A stretch of 64,000 nucleotides of DNA, taken from assembly GCF_014650435.1 (NCBI RefSeq), contig NZ_BMUY01000003.1, positions 1-64,000 of the forward strand. The letters are read 5' to 3'. The notes beneath the pieces are model-generated. The model did not search any database. It saw only the letters and a program-made list of their open reading frames with translations, and was not told where the DNA came from. This stretch comes from Streptomyces tendae. Lineage in GTDB: Bacteria; Actinomycetota; Actinomycetes; Streptomycetales; Streptomycetaceae. Shown here in pieces: positions 11,061 to 18,975 of this stretch. Every line of letters begins with the position of its first letter. The first letter of the stretch is position 1. Both the position numbers and the translations under genes were made by a program.

Positions 11061-11170
11061 GTCCTGTTTCCTTTTCGGGTGCAGCCGCGTCGTGGCTGGT
11101 CGCGCCCACGCGGCGGAGCCGCAAATCGAAACAGCCCCGCGCCCCTGAGGGGCGCGTCCCCAGGGGTGCT
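11061..11170. repeat. Streptomyces extragenic palindromic element and bidirectional terminator
   Basis: The stretch contains gtcgcgcccacgcggcgg, agccgca and cagccccgcgcccc, blocks I recognise as recurring between genes in many Streptomyces genomes. It ends in a hairpin with stem 11138-11145 and 11149-11156 around a 3-nt loop. It separates two convergent genes and probably ends transcription from both sides. Confidence 0.6.
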
Positions 11171-11173
11171 CTG

Positions 11174-12190
11174 CTACTCCCGTCCGGCCGAAGTGAACGT
11201 CATGTCCGCGTACCGGTCCCCCGCGACCTTCTCCGCGATCGGCTCCAGCAGGGACAGCTCGTCCTCCGTCAGGACGATCCGCGTCGCCCCCGTGTTCTCC
11301 TCCACCCGGGTCGGCTTCCGGGTGCCCGGGATCGGGATCACCGGCAGTCCGTGGACCCGGGCCCGCTGCTGGACCCAGGCCAGGGCGATCTGGCCGAGGG
11401 TGGCGCCGTGGGCCTCGGCCACGGTGCGGACCGGGGCGAGGAGGGCGGCGTTGGCCGCCGCGTTGTCGCCGGTGAAGCGCGGCTGCTGACGGCGGAAGTC
11501 GCCCTGCGTGAGGTCCTGGTCGGCGTCGGCGAAGGAGCCGGTGAGGAAGCCCCGGCCGAGCGGCGAGTAGGGGACGAGGGCGACGCCCAGTTCACGGGCG
11601 GCGGGTACGACGCCCGCCTCGATGTCCCGGCTGAACAGCGACCACTCCGACTGCACGGCGGCGATCGGGTGCACCGCCTGCGCGGCCCGCAGCTCCCCGC
11701 CCGTCACCTCGCTCAGCCCGAGGTGCTTGACCTTGCCCTCGCGCACCAGGTCGGCCATGACGCCGACGGTCTCCTCGATCGGCACGTTCACGTCGCGCCG
11801 GTGCATGTAGTAGAGGTCGATCACGTCGAGGTCGAGGCGGCGCAGGCTCGCCTCGACGGCCTCGCGGATGTACGGCGCGTCGTTGCGGATGATCCGCCGG
11901 GTCGGGTCGTCCGGCGGGATCGACAGGGCGAACTTGGTGGCGACGACGACCTCCTCGCGGTGGGCCTTGAAGAACGGCGCCAGGAACCGCTCGTTCTCGC
12001 CCGCGCCGTACGCGTCGGCCGTGTCGTAGAGCGTCACGCCCAGCTCCAGCGCGCGCTCCAGGGTCGCCCGCGAGGCGTCGGTGTCCGTGGGGCCGTAGGC
12101 GAAGCTCATACCCATGCAGCCCAGGCCCTGGACGCCCACCTCGGGGCCGTCGTCGCCGAGCCTGGCGGTGGGGACGGTGCTGTCGGTCAT
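11174..12190 (-). CDS. Aldo/keto reductase
   Basis: A 338-residue TIM-barrel NADPH-dependent oxidoreductase. The catalytic tetrad is visible: Asp56 and Tyr61 in YDTADAYG, Lys86 in VVVATKF and His130 in YYMHRRD; the C-terminal cofactor region contains IPIPGTRKPTRVEEN. This resembles the AKR13-like group that reduces aldehydes and ketones; the natural substrate is unknown. The ATG overlaps the stop of the MerR regulator gene (ATGA, 12187-12190), so the two are translationally coupled and presumably transcribed from the MerR-type promoter at 12680-12710. That arrangement suggests induction by a reactive carbonyl or electrophile. Confidence 0.95.
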   Translation of the reverse strand: MTDSTVPTARLGDDGPEVGVQGLGCMGMSFAYGPTDTDASRATLERALELGVTLYDTADAYGAGENERFLAPFFKAHREEVVVATKFALSIPPDDPTRRIIRNDAPYIREAVEASLRRLDLDVIDLYYMHRRDVNVPIEETVGVMADLVREGKVKHLGLSEVTGGELRAAQAVHPIAAVQSEWSLFSRDIEAGVVPAARELGVALVPYSPLGRGFLTGSFADADQDLTQGDFRRQQPRFTGDNAAANAALLAPVRTVAEAHGATLGQIALAWVQQRARVHGLPVIPIPGTRKPTRVEENTGATRIVLTEDELSLLEPIAEKVAGDRYADMTFTSAGRE

Positions 12191-12672
12191 CGGGTGCTCT
12201 CCGTTTCGCGGGAACGTCCGGCGTCCCCATAGAAACTGATCTTCCGGTCGAGTACGGCGAGGGTGTCCTGGAGTTCGGCGATCCGCGTCAGCACGTCCCG
12301 GCGGGTGGACTCCAGCAGTTCCCGCCGGTCGGGGTAGGTGCTCTCGCCCTCGCGGACCAGCTCGGCGTACCGGACCATGTCGGCGACCGGCATGCCCGTC
12401 AGGCGCAGTTTGCCGACGAAGTCGAGCCAGTCCAGGTCGCGGTTGCTGTACCGGCGCTGCCCGGTGTGCGAGCGGTCGATGTGGGACATCAGGCCGATCC
12501 GCTCGTACCAGCGCAGCGTGTGGGCCGTCAGGCCGGTGAAGGCGACGACCTCGCTGATGGTGTAGCGGTCCTGCCCGTCGGGGCGCGGGTGGCGCCGGGG
12601 CGGGGCGGAGCAGATGTCCGTTCTGGTGGCGTTCGGCGCGAGGGTCCCGGCCGTGGTCTGCATCACCGTCAT
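12187..12672 (-). CDS. MerR-family transcriptional regulator
   Basis: A 161-residue regulator. After a variable 35-residue leader, residues 37-61 form the MerR winged-helix motif (YTISEVVAFTGLTAHTLRW, then YERIGL), followed by RRYSNRDLDWLDFVGKLR and a C-terminal coiled coil (residues about 110-150). No Cys pair suited to metal binding is present, which places it with AdhR/NmlR-like regulators that sense aldehydes or electrophiles rather than metals (inference). A second in-frame ATG lies 3 codons downstream. It is first in a two-gene operon with the aldo/keto reductase, and its promoter contains a perfect MerR-type palindrome, so autoregulation is expected. Confidence 0.93.
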   Translation of the reverse strand: MTVMQTTAGTLAPNATRTDICSAPPRRHPRPDGQDRYTISEVVAFTGLTAHTLRWYERIGLMSHIDRSHTGQRRYSNRDLDWLDFVGKLRLTGMPVADMVRYAELVREGESTYPDRRELLESTRRDVLTRIAELQDTLAVLDRKISFYGDAGRSRETESTR

Positions 12673-12679
12673 GTGCCCC

Positions 12680-12710
12680 ACGCTATGGCCTTGGAGTGCA
12701 CTCCAAGCAA
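12680..12710 (-). promoter_or_regulatory. MerR-type promoter with 19-bp spacer and palindromic operator
   Basis: The 18-bp perfect palindrome cttggagtgcactccaag (12690-12707) lies between a -35 TTGCTT (12705-12710, minus strand) and a -10 TAGCGT (12680-12685). The spacer is 19 bp, the over-long spacing that MerR activators correct by twisting DNA. It serves the merR-aldo/keto reductase operon. Confidence 0.8.
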
Positions 12711-12756
12711 GCGCGCACGGCGGGAAAATCACGGGCCGGCGGGTGCCCGGGCTGTC

Positions 12757-12762
12757 TAGCAT
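12757..12762 (+). promoter_or_regulatory. -10 box of a leaderless promoter for the acetyltransferase
   Basis: TAGCAT ends 7 nt before the ATG at 12770, and no ribosome site is present. This selects 12770 over the in-frame ATG at 12761, which overlaps the box. Confidence 0.6.
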
Positions 12763-12769
12763 GCCCGGC

Positions 12770-13240
12770 ATGACCCTGGTACGCCGTGCACGGCCCGAGG
12801 ACGCGGAGGAAGTACTCCGGCTGCGTCAGGTGATGATCGATTCGCTGGCCCGGTCCGATCGCTCCACCGACTGGCACGCCGAGTCCCTGCCGGTGCTGCG
12901 CGGGAGGCTGGCCGAGCCGGACGGCCTCTTCGCCGCGTTCGTGGTGGATCACCCGGAGCGCCCGGGGACGCTGGCGGCACTGGTGGCCGGGACGCTCGAC
13001 TACCGCATCGGCGGCGCGGGCAATCCTCTGGGCACCGACGGCTACGTGTTCAGCGTCGCCACCGACCCGGACGCGCGCCGCCGCGGGTATGCGCGCGCCT
13101 GCATGGAGGCGCTGCTGGAGTGGTTCCGCGAGCGCGGCGCCCGGCGGGTCCGCCTCACCGCGTCCACGCAGGCCGAGCCCTTGTACGTCTCGATGGGCTT
13201 CCGGCTCAAGCCGGACCCCTTGCTGGAGCTGACGCTCTGA
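12770..13240 (+). CDS. GNAT-family N-acetyltransferase
   Basis: A 156-residue GNAT-fold protein. The acetyl-CoA pyrophosphate-binding loop is DPDARRRGYARACMEAL (about residues 101-117), matching R/Q-x-x-G-x-A; the C-terminal LTASTQAEPLYVSMGFR is the usual last strand and Tyr-containing helix. The acceptor is unknown. It is divergent from the MerR operon with the two promoters about 50 bp apart, so some co-control is possible. The start follows the leaderless spacing; no alternative ribosome site was seen. Confidence 0.9.
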   Translation: MTLVRRARPEDAEEVLRLRQVMIDSLARSDRSTDWHAESLPVLRGRLAEPDGLFAAFVVDHPERPGTLAALVAGTLDYRIGGAGNPLGTDGYVFSVATDPDARRRGYARACMEALLEWFRERGARRVRLTASTQAEPLYVSMGFRLKPDPLLELTL

Positions 13241-13245
13241 GCGCT

Positions 13246-13251
13246 TAGGCT
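13246..13251 (+). promoter_or_regulatory. -10 box of a leaderless promoter for the beta-lactamase-like gene
   Basis: TAGGCT ends 7 nt before the ATG at 13259. It lies immediately after the stop of the acetyltransferase gene, so the two genes can be transcribed separately. Confidence 0.6.
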
Positions 13252-13258
13252 CGACGCC

Positions 13259-14077
13259 ATGTCCTTGAAGAGCCTCGCGTCGATCGAGAACTGGCCGGTC
13301 CCCACCGCCGCGGCGGGCGTCGTACGGGCCGACGGCACGGTCCTGGGCACCCACGGCCCGGCCGCGCACCGCTTCCCGCTCGCCTCGGTGACCAAGCCGC
13401 TCGCGGCCTACGCGGCGCTCGTGGCCTACGAGGAGGGCGCGGTCGAGCTGGACGAGCCCGCCGGGCCGCCCGGCGCGACGGTCCGCCACCTGCTCGCGCA
13501 CACCTCGGGGCTGGCCTTCGACGAGCACCGGACGACCTCCGCGCCCGGGGAGCGGCGGCTGTACTCCAACGCCGGTTTCGAGCAGCTCGGCGACCACGTC
13601 GCGAAGGCGGCGGACATGCCGTTCGCCGAGTACGCCCGGCAGGCGGTGCTGGAGCCGCTGGGCATGACGTCCACCGCCCTGGAGGGCTCCCCGGCGAAGG
13701 ACGGCGTGTCCACCGTCGAGGACCTGCTCCGCTTCGCCGCCGAGGTGCAGGCGCCCCGGCTGCTGGACCCGCGCACGGTCGCCGAGGCGATGACGGTCCA
13801 GTACCCCGGCACGAAGGGCGTGCTGCCGGGCTACGGCCACCAGAACCCCAACGACTGGGGCCTCGGCTTCGAGATCCGCGACTCCAAGTCCCCGCACTGG
13901 ACGGGCTCCGCCTCCTCCCCGCGCACCTTCGGCCACTTCGGTCAGTCCGGCACGTTCCTCTGGATCGACCCGGACGCGGGCCTCGCCTGCGTGGCCCTCA
14001 CCGACCGCGCTTTCGGCCCCTGGGCGGTCGAGGTCTGGCCGGCGCTCACGGACGCGGTGCTGGCCGAGTTCGGGTAG
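13259..14077 (+). CDS. Serine beta-lactamase-family hydrolase (class C-like, cytoplasmic)
   Basis: A 272-residue protein, shorter than AmpC (about 360). It has the Ser-x-x-Lys motif at Ser43-Lys46 (LASVTKPLA), the Tyr-x-Asn motif at Tyr102-Asn104 (RLYSNAGFE) and a KTG-equivalent HFGQSGT near residue 226, so the catalytic machinery of the penicillin-binding fold is complete. There is no signal peptide, which argues against peptidoglycan or antibiotic substrates outside the cell and favours an intracellular esterase or peptidase. HLLAHTSGL is the usual strand before the active site. Substrate unknown. Confidence 0.9.
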   Translation: MSLKSLASIENWPVPTAAAGVVRADGTVLGTHGPAAHRFPLASVTKPLAAYAALVAYEEGAVELDEPAGPPGATVRHLLAHTSGLAFDEHRTTSAPGERRLYSNAGFEQLGDHVAKAADMPFAEYARQAVLEPLGMTSTALEGSPAKDGVSTVEDLLRFAAEVQAPRLLDPRTVAEAMTVQYPGTKGVLPGYGHQNPNDWGLGFEIRDSKSPHWTGSASSPRTFGHFGQSGTFLWIDPDAGLACVALTDRAFGPWAVEVWPALTDAVLAEFG

Positions 14078-14123
14078 GACCGACAGACCCCCTTTCGCGG
14101 GTCCGTCGGCGTTCCTCGCGGGA

Positions 14124-14129
14124 CAGACT
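14124..14129 (+). promoter_or_regulatory. -10-like box upstream of the secreted protein gene
   Basis: CAGACT ends 6 nt before the ATG at 14136, the near-leaderless spacing seen repeatedly in this window. It is a weaker match than the TANNNT boxes. Confidence 0.4.
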
Positions 14130-14135
14130 GCTCTC

Positions 14136-14801
14136 ATGATCCACAGCAATCCGGTCCCGCGGCTGCCGGGCGGCAGACCCGCCGTCGCGCTGCTGGCCCT
14201 CGCCGGTCTCACCGCGGGTGTGCTGACCGGTCGGGAGGGGCTGACCACGGTGGTGGGCTGCGGCCCGGTCGGCGACCCGTACCCGTCCCGGACCGCGGCG
14301 GACTGGAAGGCCGGCGCGGACCACGTCGTCGTGGCGAGACCGGCCTCCGAGCGTGAGACCGACCGGGAGGACTTCGACGAGGGGCCCGTGCGGTACACGG
14401 TCGACCGGTCGGTGACGTTGCGGCGGGAGGAGACCCTGTGGTCCGCCGGGCATCCCCGGCACGAGGTGGCGAGCGACTTCGAGATGAAGGCTCCCGGCTG
14501 GTCGGTCCACCGGAGCGGGAACCGGACCAAGCGCACGGCTCCCCAGGCACCCCGGCTGGAGATCGGGCACACCTACGTTCTCGCCCTCCGCTGGGACGAC
14601 GGCCTGTGGGTCGTCCTCGGTGAGGGCGCCGCCGTACCGTTCGACGATCACGTGGCCGGGCGGGGCGAGTGGTGCGGGCGGGTGCTGAGCGAGGACGACT
14701 TCGCCGCGGGCGAGCACTTCTCCCGCCGGGACGACCACAGTCTGGAGGAGACCGTGCTGGGACGGGACGAGCACGCCATATCCCGTGAGCTGCGGAAGTG
14801 A
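14136..14801 (+). CDS. Hypothetical exported protein
   Basis: A 221-residue protein I cannot assign to a family with certainty. Residues about 14-33 (RPAVALLALAGLTAGVL) are hydrophobic after basic residues, consistent with a signal peptide or anchor, and a Cys at 42 (VVGCGPV) could be a paired or lipidated residue although the lipobox is poor. The rest is polar with Trp-rich beta-like stretches (TAADWKAGADHVVVARP, LRWDDGLWVVLGEG) and one more Cys (EWCGRV). The pattern 'GADHVVVARP ... TYVLAL' resembles actinobacterial extracellular domains that bind ligand by beta strands. It sits alone between the beta-lactamase-like gene and the pirin gene. Confidence 0.65.
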   Translation: MIHSNPVPRLPGGRPAVALLALAGLTAGVLTGREGLTTVVGCGPVGDPYPSRTAADWKAGADHVVVARPASERETDREDFDEGPVRYTVDRSVTLRREETLWSAGHPRHEVASDFEMKAPGWSVHRSGNRTKRTAPQAPRLEIGHTYVLALRWDDGLWVVLGEGAAVPFDDHVAGRGEWCGRVLSEDDFAAGEHFSRRDDHSLEETVLGRDEHAISRELRK

Positions 14802-14883
14802 ACCGGCGAAGTGCCCTGGGGAAGTCAACGCCCGCCGGGGATCGCCCCTGCCGTCGGCCGCCCGGCAGGCGCCCCGGCACCGG

Positions 14884-15543
14884 CTAGACGTCCCCCATCT
14901 CCCAGACCAGGAGAGCGGCGTCCGTCACGCCGACCGCTGACAGCCCCCGCGCCCCCGTGACCCGGGCCGCGTCGCCCGCGCCCAGTTCCGCGTCGCCGAG
15001 GCGTACTCCACCGCACACCACGTGGACGTACACGTACGCCCCGTCCGGCACCGCCGTCCGCTCCCCCGCGGCCAGGCGGCGCACGTGGAGCATCGCCCCC
15101 GCCTCCGGCACCGCGTACGGGGTGGAGTCGGCGATGCCGCGGACGATCTCGTAGGCGGGCTCGCCGCCGGGCTCGTGCGGGGCCAGCCACATCTGGACGA
15201 AGGTGAGGGGGACGGCGGCGTCGTTGCGCTCCACGTGCCGGACGCCGCCCGCCGCGCTGAGGCGTTGCACGTCACCGGCGCGGACCACCGTCTCGTGGCC
15301 CGCGCTGTCCCGGTGGGTCAGCTCGCCCTCCACGACCCAGGTGACGATCTCGGTGTGGCTGTGCGGATGCTCGTCGAAGCCGGCACCGGGGGCCAGACGC
15401 TCCTCGTTGCAGGCCAGCAGGGCGCCGAAGCGGAGGTTGTCGGGGTCGTAGTGGGGGCCGAAGGAGAAGGCGTGGCGGGAGGCGATGCCCGCGGCCTCGT
15501 CGCCCCCGGGGTAGCGCTCGTCGGCGCGGCGTACGTCCATCAC
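14884..15543 (-). CDS. Pirin-family cupin protein
   Basis: A 219-residue bicupin. The N-terminal cupin holds the metal site in GFDEHPHSHTEIVTWVVEG (His59, His61, His63 and Glu65 within it), followed by an acidic-partner strand, and the C-terminal cupin is degenerate as usual for pirins. YhhW-like pirins can act as quercetin dioxygenases, and others modulate partner enzymes; which applies here is unknown. The GTG at 15543 is preceded at exactly 7 nt by TACGGT, so a leaderless start one codon before the ATG was chosen. It is divergent from fasR, with only about 60 bp between the two starts. Confidence 0.9.
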   Translation of the reverse strand: MMDVRRADERYPGGDEAAGIASRHAFSFGPHYDPDNLRFGALLACNEERLAPGAGFDEHPHSHTEIVTWVVEGELTHRDSAGHETVVRAGDVQRLSAAGGVRHVERNDAAVPLTFVQMWLAPHEPGGEPAYEIVRGIADSTPYAVPEAGAMLHVRRLAAGERTAVPDGAYVYVHVVCGGVRLGDAELGAGDAARVTGARGLSAVGVTDAALLVWEMGDV

Positions 15544-15550
15544 GTCGTTC

Positions 15551-15556
15551 ACCGTA
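15551..15556 (-). promoter_or_regulatory. -10 box of a leaderless promoter for the pirin gene
   Basis: On the minus strand TACGGT is followed by 7 nt and then GTG at 15543. No ribosome site is present. Confidence 0.6.
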
Positions 15557-15589
15557 GCCCCGGCGGCACACCCGCCCGGCCCGATAAGG

Positions 15590-15595
15590 CAGTCT
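15590..15595 (+). promoter_or_regulatory. -10-like box upstream of fasR
   Basis: CAGTCT ends 7 nt before the GTG at 15603. It fits the leaderless spacing seen elsewhere in the window. Confidence 0.45.
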
Positions 15596-15602
15596 TGTCC
15601 CC

Positions 15603-16808
15603 GTGCCCGAACCCGAAACCGGCAAGCCCGACGCCCCCGCCCAGCCCGCCCACCCGCATACCGCGACCCTGAAGCGACTGGAGCAGTCCTCCGGATCACT
15701 CGCCGCGCAGGCCATCGCACGCATGGACGAGACGCTGCCGTGGTACCGGGCGATGCCACCGGAGAACCGTTCCTGGATCGGGCTGGTCGCCCAGGCCGGC
15801 ATCGCCGCGTTCACCGAGTGGTTCCGGCGGCCGGACGCACCCCAGGCCATCTCCACCGACGTCTTCGGCACCGCCCCGCGCGAGCTGACCCGGGCGATCA
15901 CGCTGCGCCAGACCGTGGAAATGGTGCGGACCACCATCGAGGTGATGGAGTCCGCGATCGACGAGGTCGCCGCGCCCGGGGACGAGTCGGTGCTGCGCGA
16001 GGCGCTGCTCGTGTACGCCCGGGAGATCGCCTTCGCGACCGCCCAGGTGTACGCCCAGGCCGCCGAGGCACGCGGTGCCTGGGACGCGCGCCTGGAGTCG
16101 CTGGTGGTGAACGCCGTGCTCAGCGGGGAGGCCGACGAGGGCGCCGTGTCGCGGGCCGCCGCCCTCGGGTGGAACTCGCCGGAGCACGTGTGCGTCGTGC
16201 TGGGCACCGCTCCCGACGGGGACTCCGAGCTGACCGTGGAGGCCATCCGACGCGCGGCCCGGCACGCCAAGCTCCAGGTGCTGACCGGGGTGCTCGGGGA
16301 CCGGCTCGTGGTGATCGCCGGGGGCCGCAACGACCCGCTGGCGGTGGCGAAGTCGCTGATCGGGCCGTTCGCGCAGGGTCCTGTCGTCGCCGGGCCCGTG
16401 GTGCCGGACCTGCTGGCCGCCACCCGGTCCGCACAGGCCGCCGCGGCCGGGCTGAAGGCGTGCACCGCCTGGCAGGACGCGCCGCGTCCGGTGCTCGCCG
16501 ACGACCTGCTGCCGGAGCGCGCGATCGCCTCCGACCCCTCGGCCCGTGAGCAGTTGGTGGAGGAGATCTACAGACCGTTGGAGGAAGCGGGGGCGGCGCT
16601 CCTGGAGACGCTCAGCGTCTATCTCGAACAGGCGAGCAGTCTGGAAGGCGCCGCCCGGATGCTCTTCGTTCACCCGAACACCGTGCGCTACCGGCTCCGA
16701 CGTGTGACTGACGTCACCGGATGGTCACCCTCTGATGTACGGTCTGCGTTCACACTGCGGATCGCGCTCATCCTGGGGCGTCTGGCCGACGGAGATCCGC
16801 AGCTCTAA
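15603..16808 (+). CDS. fasR: PucR-type transcriptional activator of fatty acid synthesis
   Basis: A 401-residue regulator directly upstream of fabD. The C-terminus (about residues 335-395) is a PucR-type helix-turn-helix: LSVYLEQASSLEGAARML followed by FVHPNTVRYRLRRV. The central part is the GGDEF-like domain of this family (VVLGTAPDGDSELTVEAI). In S. coelicolor the orthologous FasR binds the fabD promoter and activates the fab genes (established for that species; assigned here by position and sequence type). GTG start with no clear ribosome site. The stop lies only 89 bp before fabD, leaving room for the FasR-dependent promoter. Confidence 0.93.
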   Translation: MPEPETGKPDAPAQPAHPHTATLKRLEQSSGSLAAQAIARMDETLPWYRAMPPENRSWIGLVAQAGIAAFTEWFRRPDAPQAISTDVFGTAPRELTRAITLRQTVEMVRTTIEVMESAIDEVAAPGDESVLREALLVYAREIAFATAQVYAQAAEARGAWDARLESLVVNAVLSGEADEGAVSRAAALGWNSPEHVCVVLGTAPDGDSELTVEAIRRAARHAKLQVLTGVLGDRLVVIAGGRNDPLAVAKSLIGPFAQGPVVAGPVVPDLLAATRSAQAAAAGLKACTAWQDAPRPVLADDLLPERAIASDPSAREQLVEEIYRPLEEAGAALLETLSVYLEQASSLEGAARMLFVHPNTVRYRLRRVTDVTGWSPSDVRSAFTLRIALILGRLADGDPQL

Positions 16809-16811
16809 GCT

Positions 16812-16836
16812 TTTGTGCGGGTTCCACAAATCCCGC
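16812..16836 (+). promoter_or_regulatory. Candidate FasR operator upstream of fabD
   Basis: TTTGTG-N7-CACAAA (16812-16817 and 16825-16830) is a perfect inverted repeat, and gcggg (16817-16821) with cccgc (16832-16836) forms a second, overlapping one. They lie 68-86 bp before the fabD start. Assignment to FasR is inferred from position only. Confidence 0.5.
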
Positions 16837-16897
16837 TCCTGTTCTTCGTCCCTGTCCCCACGGGCGGTCGCGGCCGTCCTCAAGAGAGAGTGTGAGA

Positions 16898-17824
16898 GTG
16901 CTCGTACTCGTCGCTCCCGGCCAGGGCGCTCAGACGCCCGGCTTCCTGACTGACTGGCTCGCCCTCCCCGGTGCCGCCGACCGCGTCGCCGCGTGGTCGG
17001 ACGCCATCGGACTCGATCTCGCCCACTTCGGCACCAAGGCCGACGCGGACGAGATCCGAGACACGTCGGTGGCCCAGCCGCTGCTGGTCGCCGCCGGAAT
17101 CCTGTCCGCCGCGGCACTCGGTGACATTTCCGGGTTCGCGCCCGGCGCGGTCGCCGGGCACAGCGTCGGCGAGATCACCGCCGCCGTCTTCGCGGGCGTC
17201 CTCGACGACACCGCCGCGCTGTCCCTCGTACGCCGTCGCGGCCTGGCCATGGCCGAGGCCGCCGCGGTCACCGAGACCGGCATGTCGGCGCTGCTCGGCG
17301 GCGACCCCGAGGTGAGCGTCGCACACCTGGAGCGGCTCGGCCTGACCCCGGCGAACGTGAACGGCGCCGGTCAGATCGTGGCGGCGGGCACCATGGAGCA
17401 ACTGGCCGCGCTGAACGAGGACAAGCCCGAGGGTGTCCGAAAGGTCGTCCCGCTGAAGGTGGCCGGCGCGTTCCACACGCACCACATGGCCCCCGCCGTG
17501 GACAAGCTCGCCGAGGCCGCGAAGACGCTGACGCCGGCCGACCCGAAGGTGACGTACGTCTCCAACAAGGACGGGCAGGCCGTCGCCTCCGGCACCGAGG
17601 TACTGGACCGGCTGGTCGGCCAGGTCGCCAACCCGGTGCGCTGGGACCTGTGCATGGAGACCTTCAAGGAGCTGGGCGTCACCGCGATCATCGAGGTGTG
17701 TCCGGGCGGCACGCTGACCGGGCTGGCCAAGCGGGCACTGCCCGGCGTGCAGACGCTGGCCCTGAAGACCCCCGACAACCTCGACGCGGCCCGCGAGCTC
17801 GTCGCCGAGCACACCCAGGCCTGA
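16898..17824 (+). CDS. fabD: Malonyl-CoA:ACP transacylase
   Basis: A 308-residue enzyme that loads malonate onto the acyl carrier protein for elongation. The acyltransferase motifs are LVLVAPGQGAQTPGF at the N-terminus, the nucleophile in GHSVGE (Ser89) and the His in AGAFHTHHMAP (near residue 190). The GTG at 16898 has agagagag ending 7 nt upstream; a GTG two codons earlier is possible but lies too close to that site. It is the first structural gene of the fab operon; fabH follows after 16 bp. Malonyl loading also supplies type II polyketide synthases in Streptomyces. Confidence 0.97.
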   Translation: MLVLVAPGQGAQTPGFLTDWLALPGAADRVAAWSDAIGLDLAHFGTKADADEIRDTSVAQPLLVAAGILSAAALGDISGFAPGAVAGHSVGEITAAVFAGVLDDTAALSLVRRRGLAMAEAAAVTETGMSALLGGDPEVSVAHLERLGLTPANVNGAGQIVAAGTMEQLAALNEDKPEGVRKVVPLKVAGAFHTHHMAPAVDKLAEAAKTLTPADPKVTYVSNKDGQAVASGTEVLDRLVGQVANPVRWDLCMETFKELGVTAIIEVCPGGTLTGLAKRALPGVQTLALKTPDNLDAARELVAEHTQA

Positions 17825-17840
17825 CAAGGAGCGCGAGAGC

Positions 17841-18872
17841 ATGTCGAAGATCAAGCCCAGCAAGGGCGCCCCGTACGCGCGCATCCTCGGCGTCGGCGGA
17901 TACCGTCCGACCCGGGTGGTGCCGAACGAGGTGATCCTCGAGAAGATCGACTCGTCCGACGAGTGGATCCGCTCGCGCTCCGGCATCGAGACCCGGCACT
18001 GGGCCGGGCCGGAGGAGACCGTCGCCGCGATGTCGGTGGAGGCCTCCGGCAAGGCCCTCGCGGCCGCCGGGGTCGACGCCTCGCGGATCGGTGCCGTGGT
18101 CGTCTCGACCGTGTCGCACTTCAGCCAGACCCCGGCCATCGCCACCGAGATCGCCGACCGCCTCGGCACCGACAAGGCCGCGGCCTTCGACATCTCGGCC
18201 GGCTGCGCGGGCTTCGGCTACGGCCTGACCCTGGCCAAGGGCATGGTCGTCGAGGGCTCGGCGGAGTACGTGCTGGTCATCGGCGTGGAGCGGCTGTCCG
18301 ACCTGACCGACCTGGAGGACCGGGCCACGGCCTTCCTGTTCGGGGACGGCGCGGGCGCGGTGGTGGTCGGCCCGTCCAAGGAGCCGGCGATCGGCCCGAC
18401 GGTCTGGGGCTCGGAGGGCGACAAGGCCGAAACGATCAAGCAGACGGTCCCGTGGGACCGCTTCCGGGTCGGCGACCTCTCCGCACTGCCCCTCGACTCC
18501 GAGGGCAACGTCAAGTTTCCTGCGATCACGCAGGAGGGCCAGGCGGTGTTCCGCTGGGCCGTGTTCGAGATGGCGAAGGTCGCGCAGCAGGCGCTGGACG
18601 CGGCCGGGATCAGCCCGGACGACCTGGACGTCTTCATCCCGCACCAGGCCAACGTGCGGATCATCGACTCGATGGTGAAGACGCTGAAGCTGCCGGATCA
18701 CGTCACGGTCGCCCGTGACATCCGCACCACGGGCAACACCTCGGCCGCCTCGATTCCGCTCGCGATGGAGCGGCTCCTGGCGACCGGCGACGCGAAGAGC
18801 GGCGACACCGCACTCGTCATCGGCTTCGGGGCGGGTCTCGTCTACGCCGCGACGGTCGTTACCCTCCCCTAG
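17841..18872 (+). CDS. fabH: Beta-ketoacyl-ACP synthase III
   Basis: A 343-residue condensing enzyme that starts fatty acid chains from acyl-CoA primers and malonyl-ACP; in Streptomyces it prefers branched primers such as isobutyryl-CoA. The catalytic triad is present: Cys122 in ISAGCAGFGYG, His in PHQANVRIID and Asn in TTGNTSAASIP. Length is normal. The ATG has an aaggag site (17826-17831) in the 16-bp gap after fabD, indicating one transcript. The gap to acpP is longer and contains an inverted repeat that may alter expression between the two genes. Confidence 0.98.
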   Translation: MSKIKPSKGAPYARILGVGGYRPTRVVPNEVILEKIDSSDEWIRSRSGIETRHWAGPEETVAAMSVEASGKALAAAGVDASRIGAVVVSTVSHFSQTPAIATEIADRLGTDKAAAFDISAGCAGFGYGLTLAKGMVVEGSAEYVLVIGVERLSDLTDLEDRATAFLFGDGAGAVVVGPSKEPAIGPTVWGSEGDKAETIKQTVPWDRFRVGDLSALPLDSEGNVKFPAITQEGQAVFRWAVFEMAKVAQQALDAAGISPDDLDVFIPHQANVRIIDSMVKTLKLPDHVTVARDIRTTGNTSAASIPLAMERLLATGDAKSGDTALVIGFGAGLVYAATVVTLP

Positions 18873-18875
18873 GCA

Positions 18876-18907
18876 CTCCGTGCCGGATCACCCGGTCCGG
18901 AACGGAG
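18876..18907 (+). other. Inverted repeat between fabH and acpP
   Basis: ctccgtgccgga (18876-18887) pairs with tccggaacggag (18896-18907) with one mismatch and an 8-nt loop. It begins 4 nt after the fabH stop. It could be an RNA-processing or stabilising hairpin, or a weak terminator, within the operon. Confidence 0.6.
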
Positions 18908-18975
18908 AGCAGCAACACCCGCCGCCGACGCGGCGGACCGCCACACCCTCTGGACAACAAAGAAGGAGCGCCATC

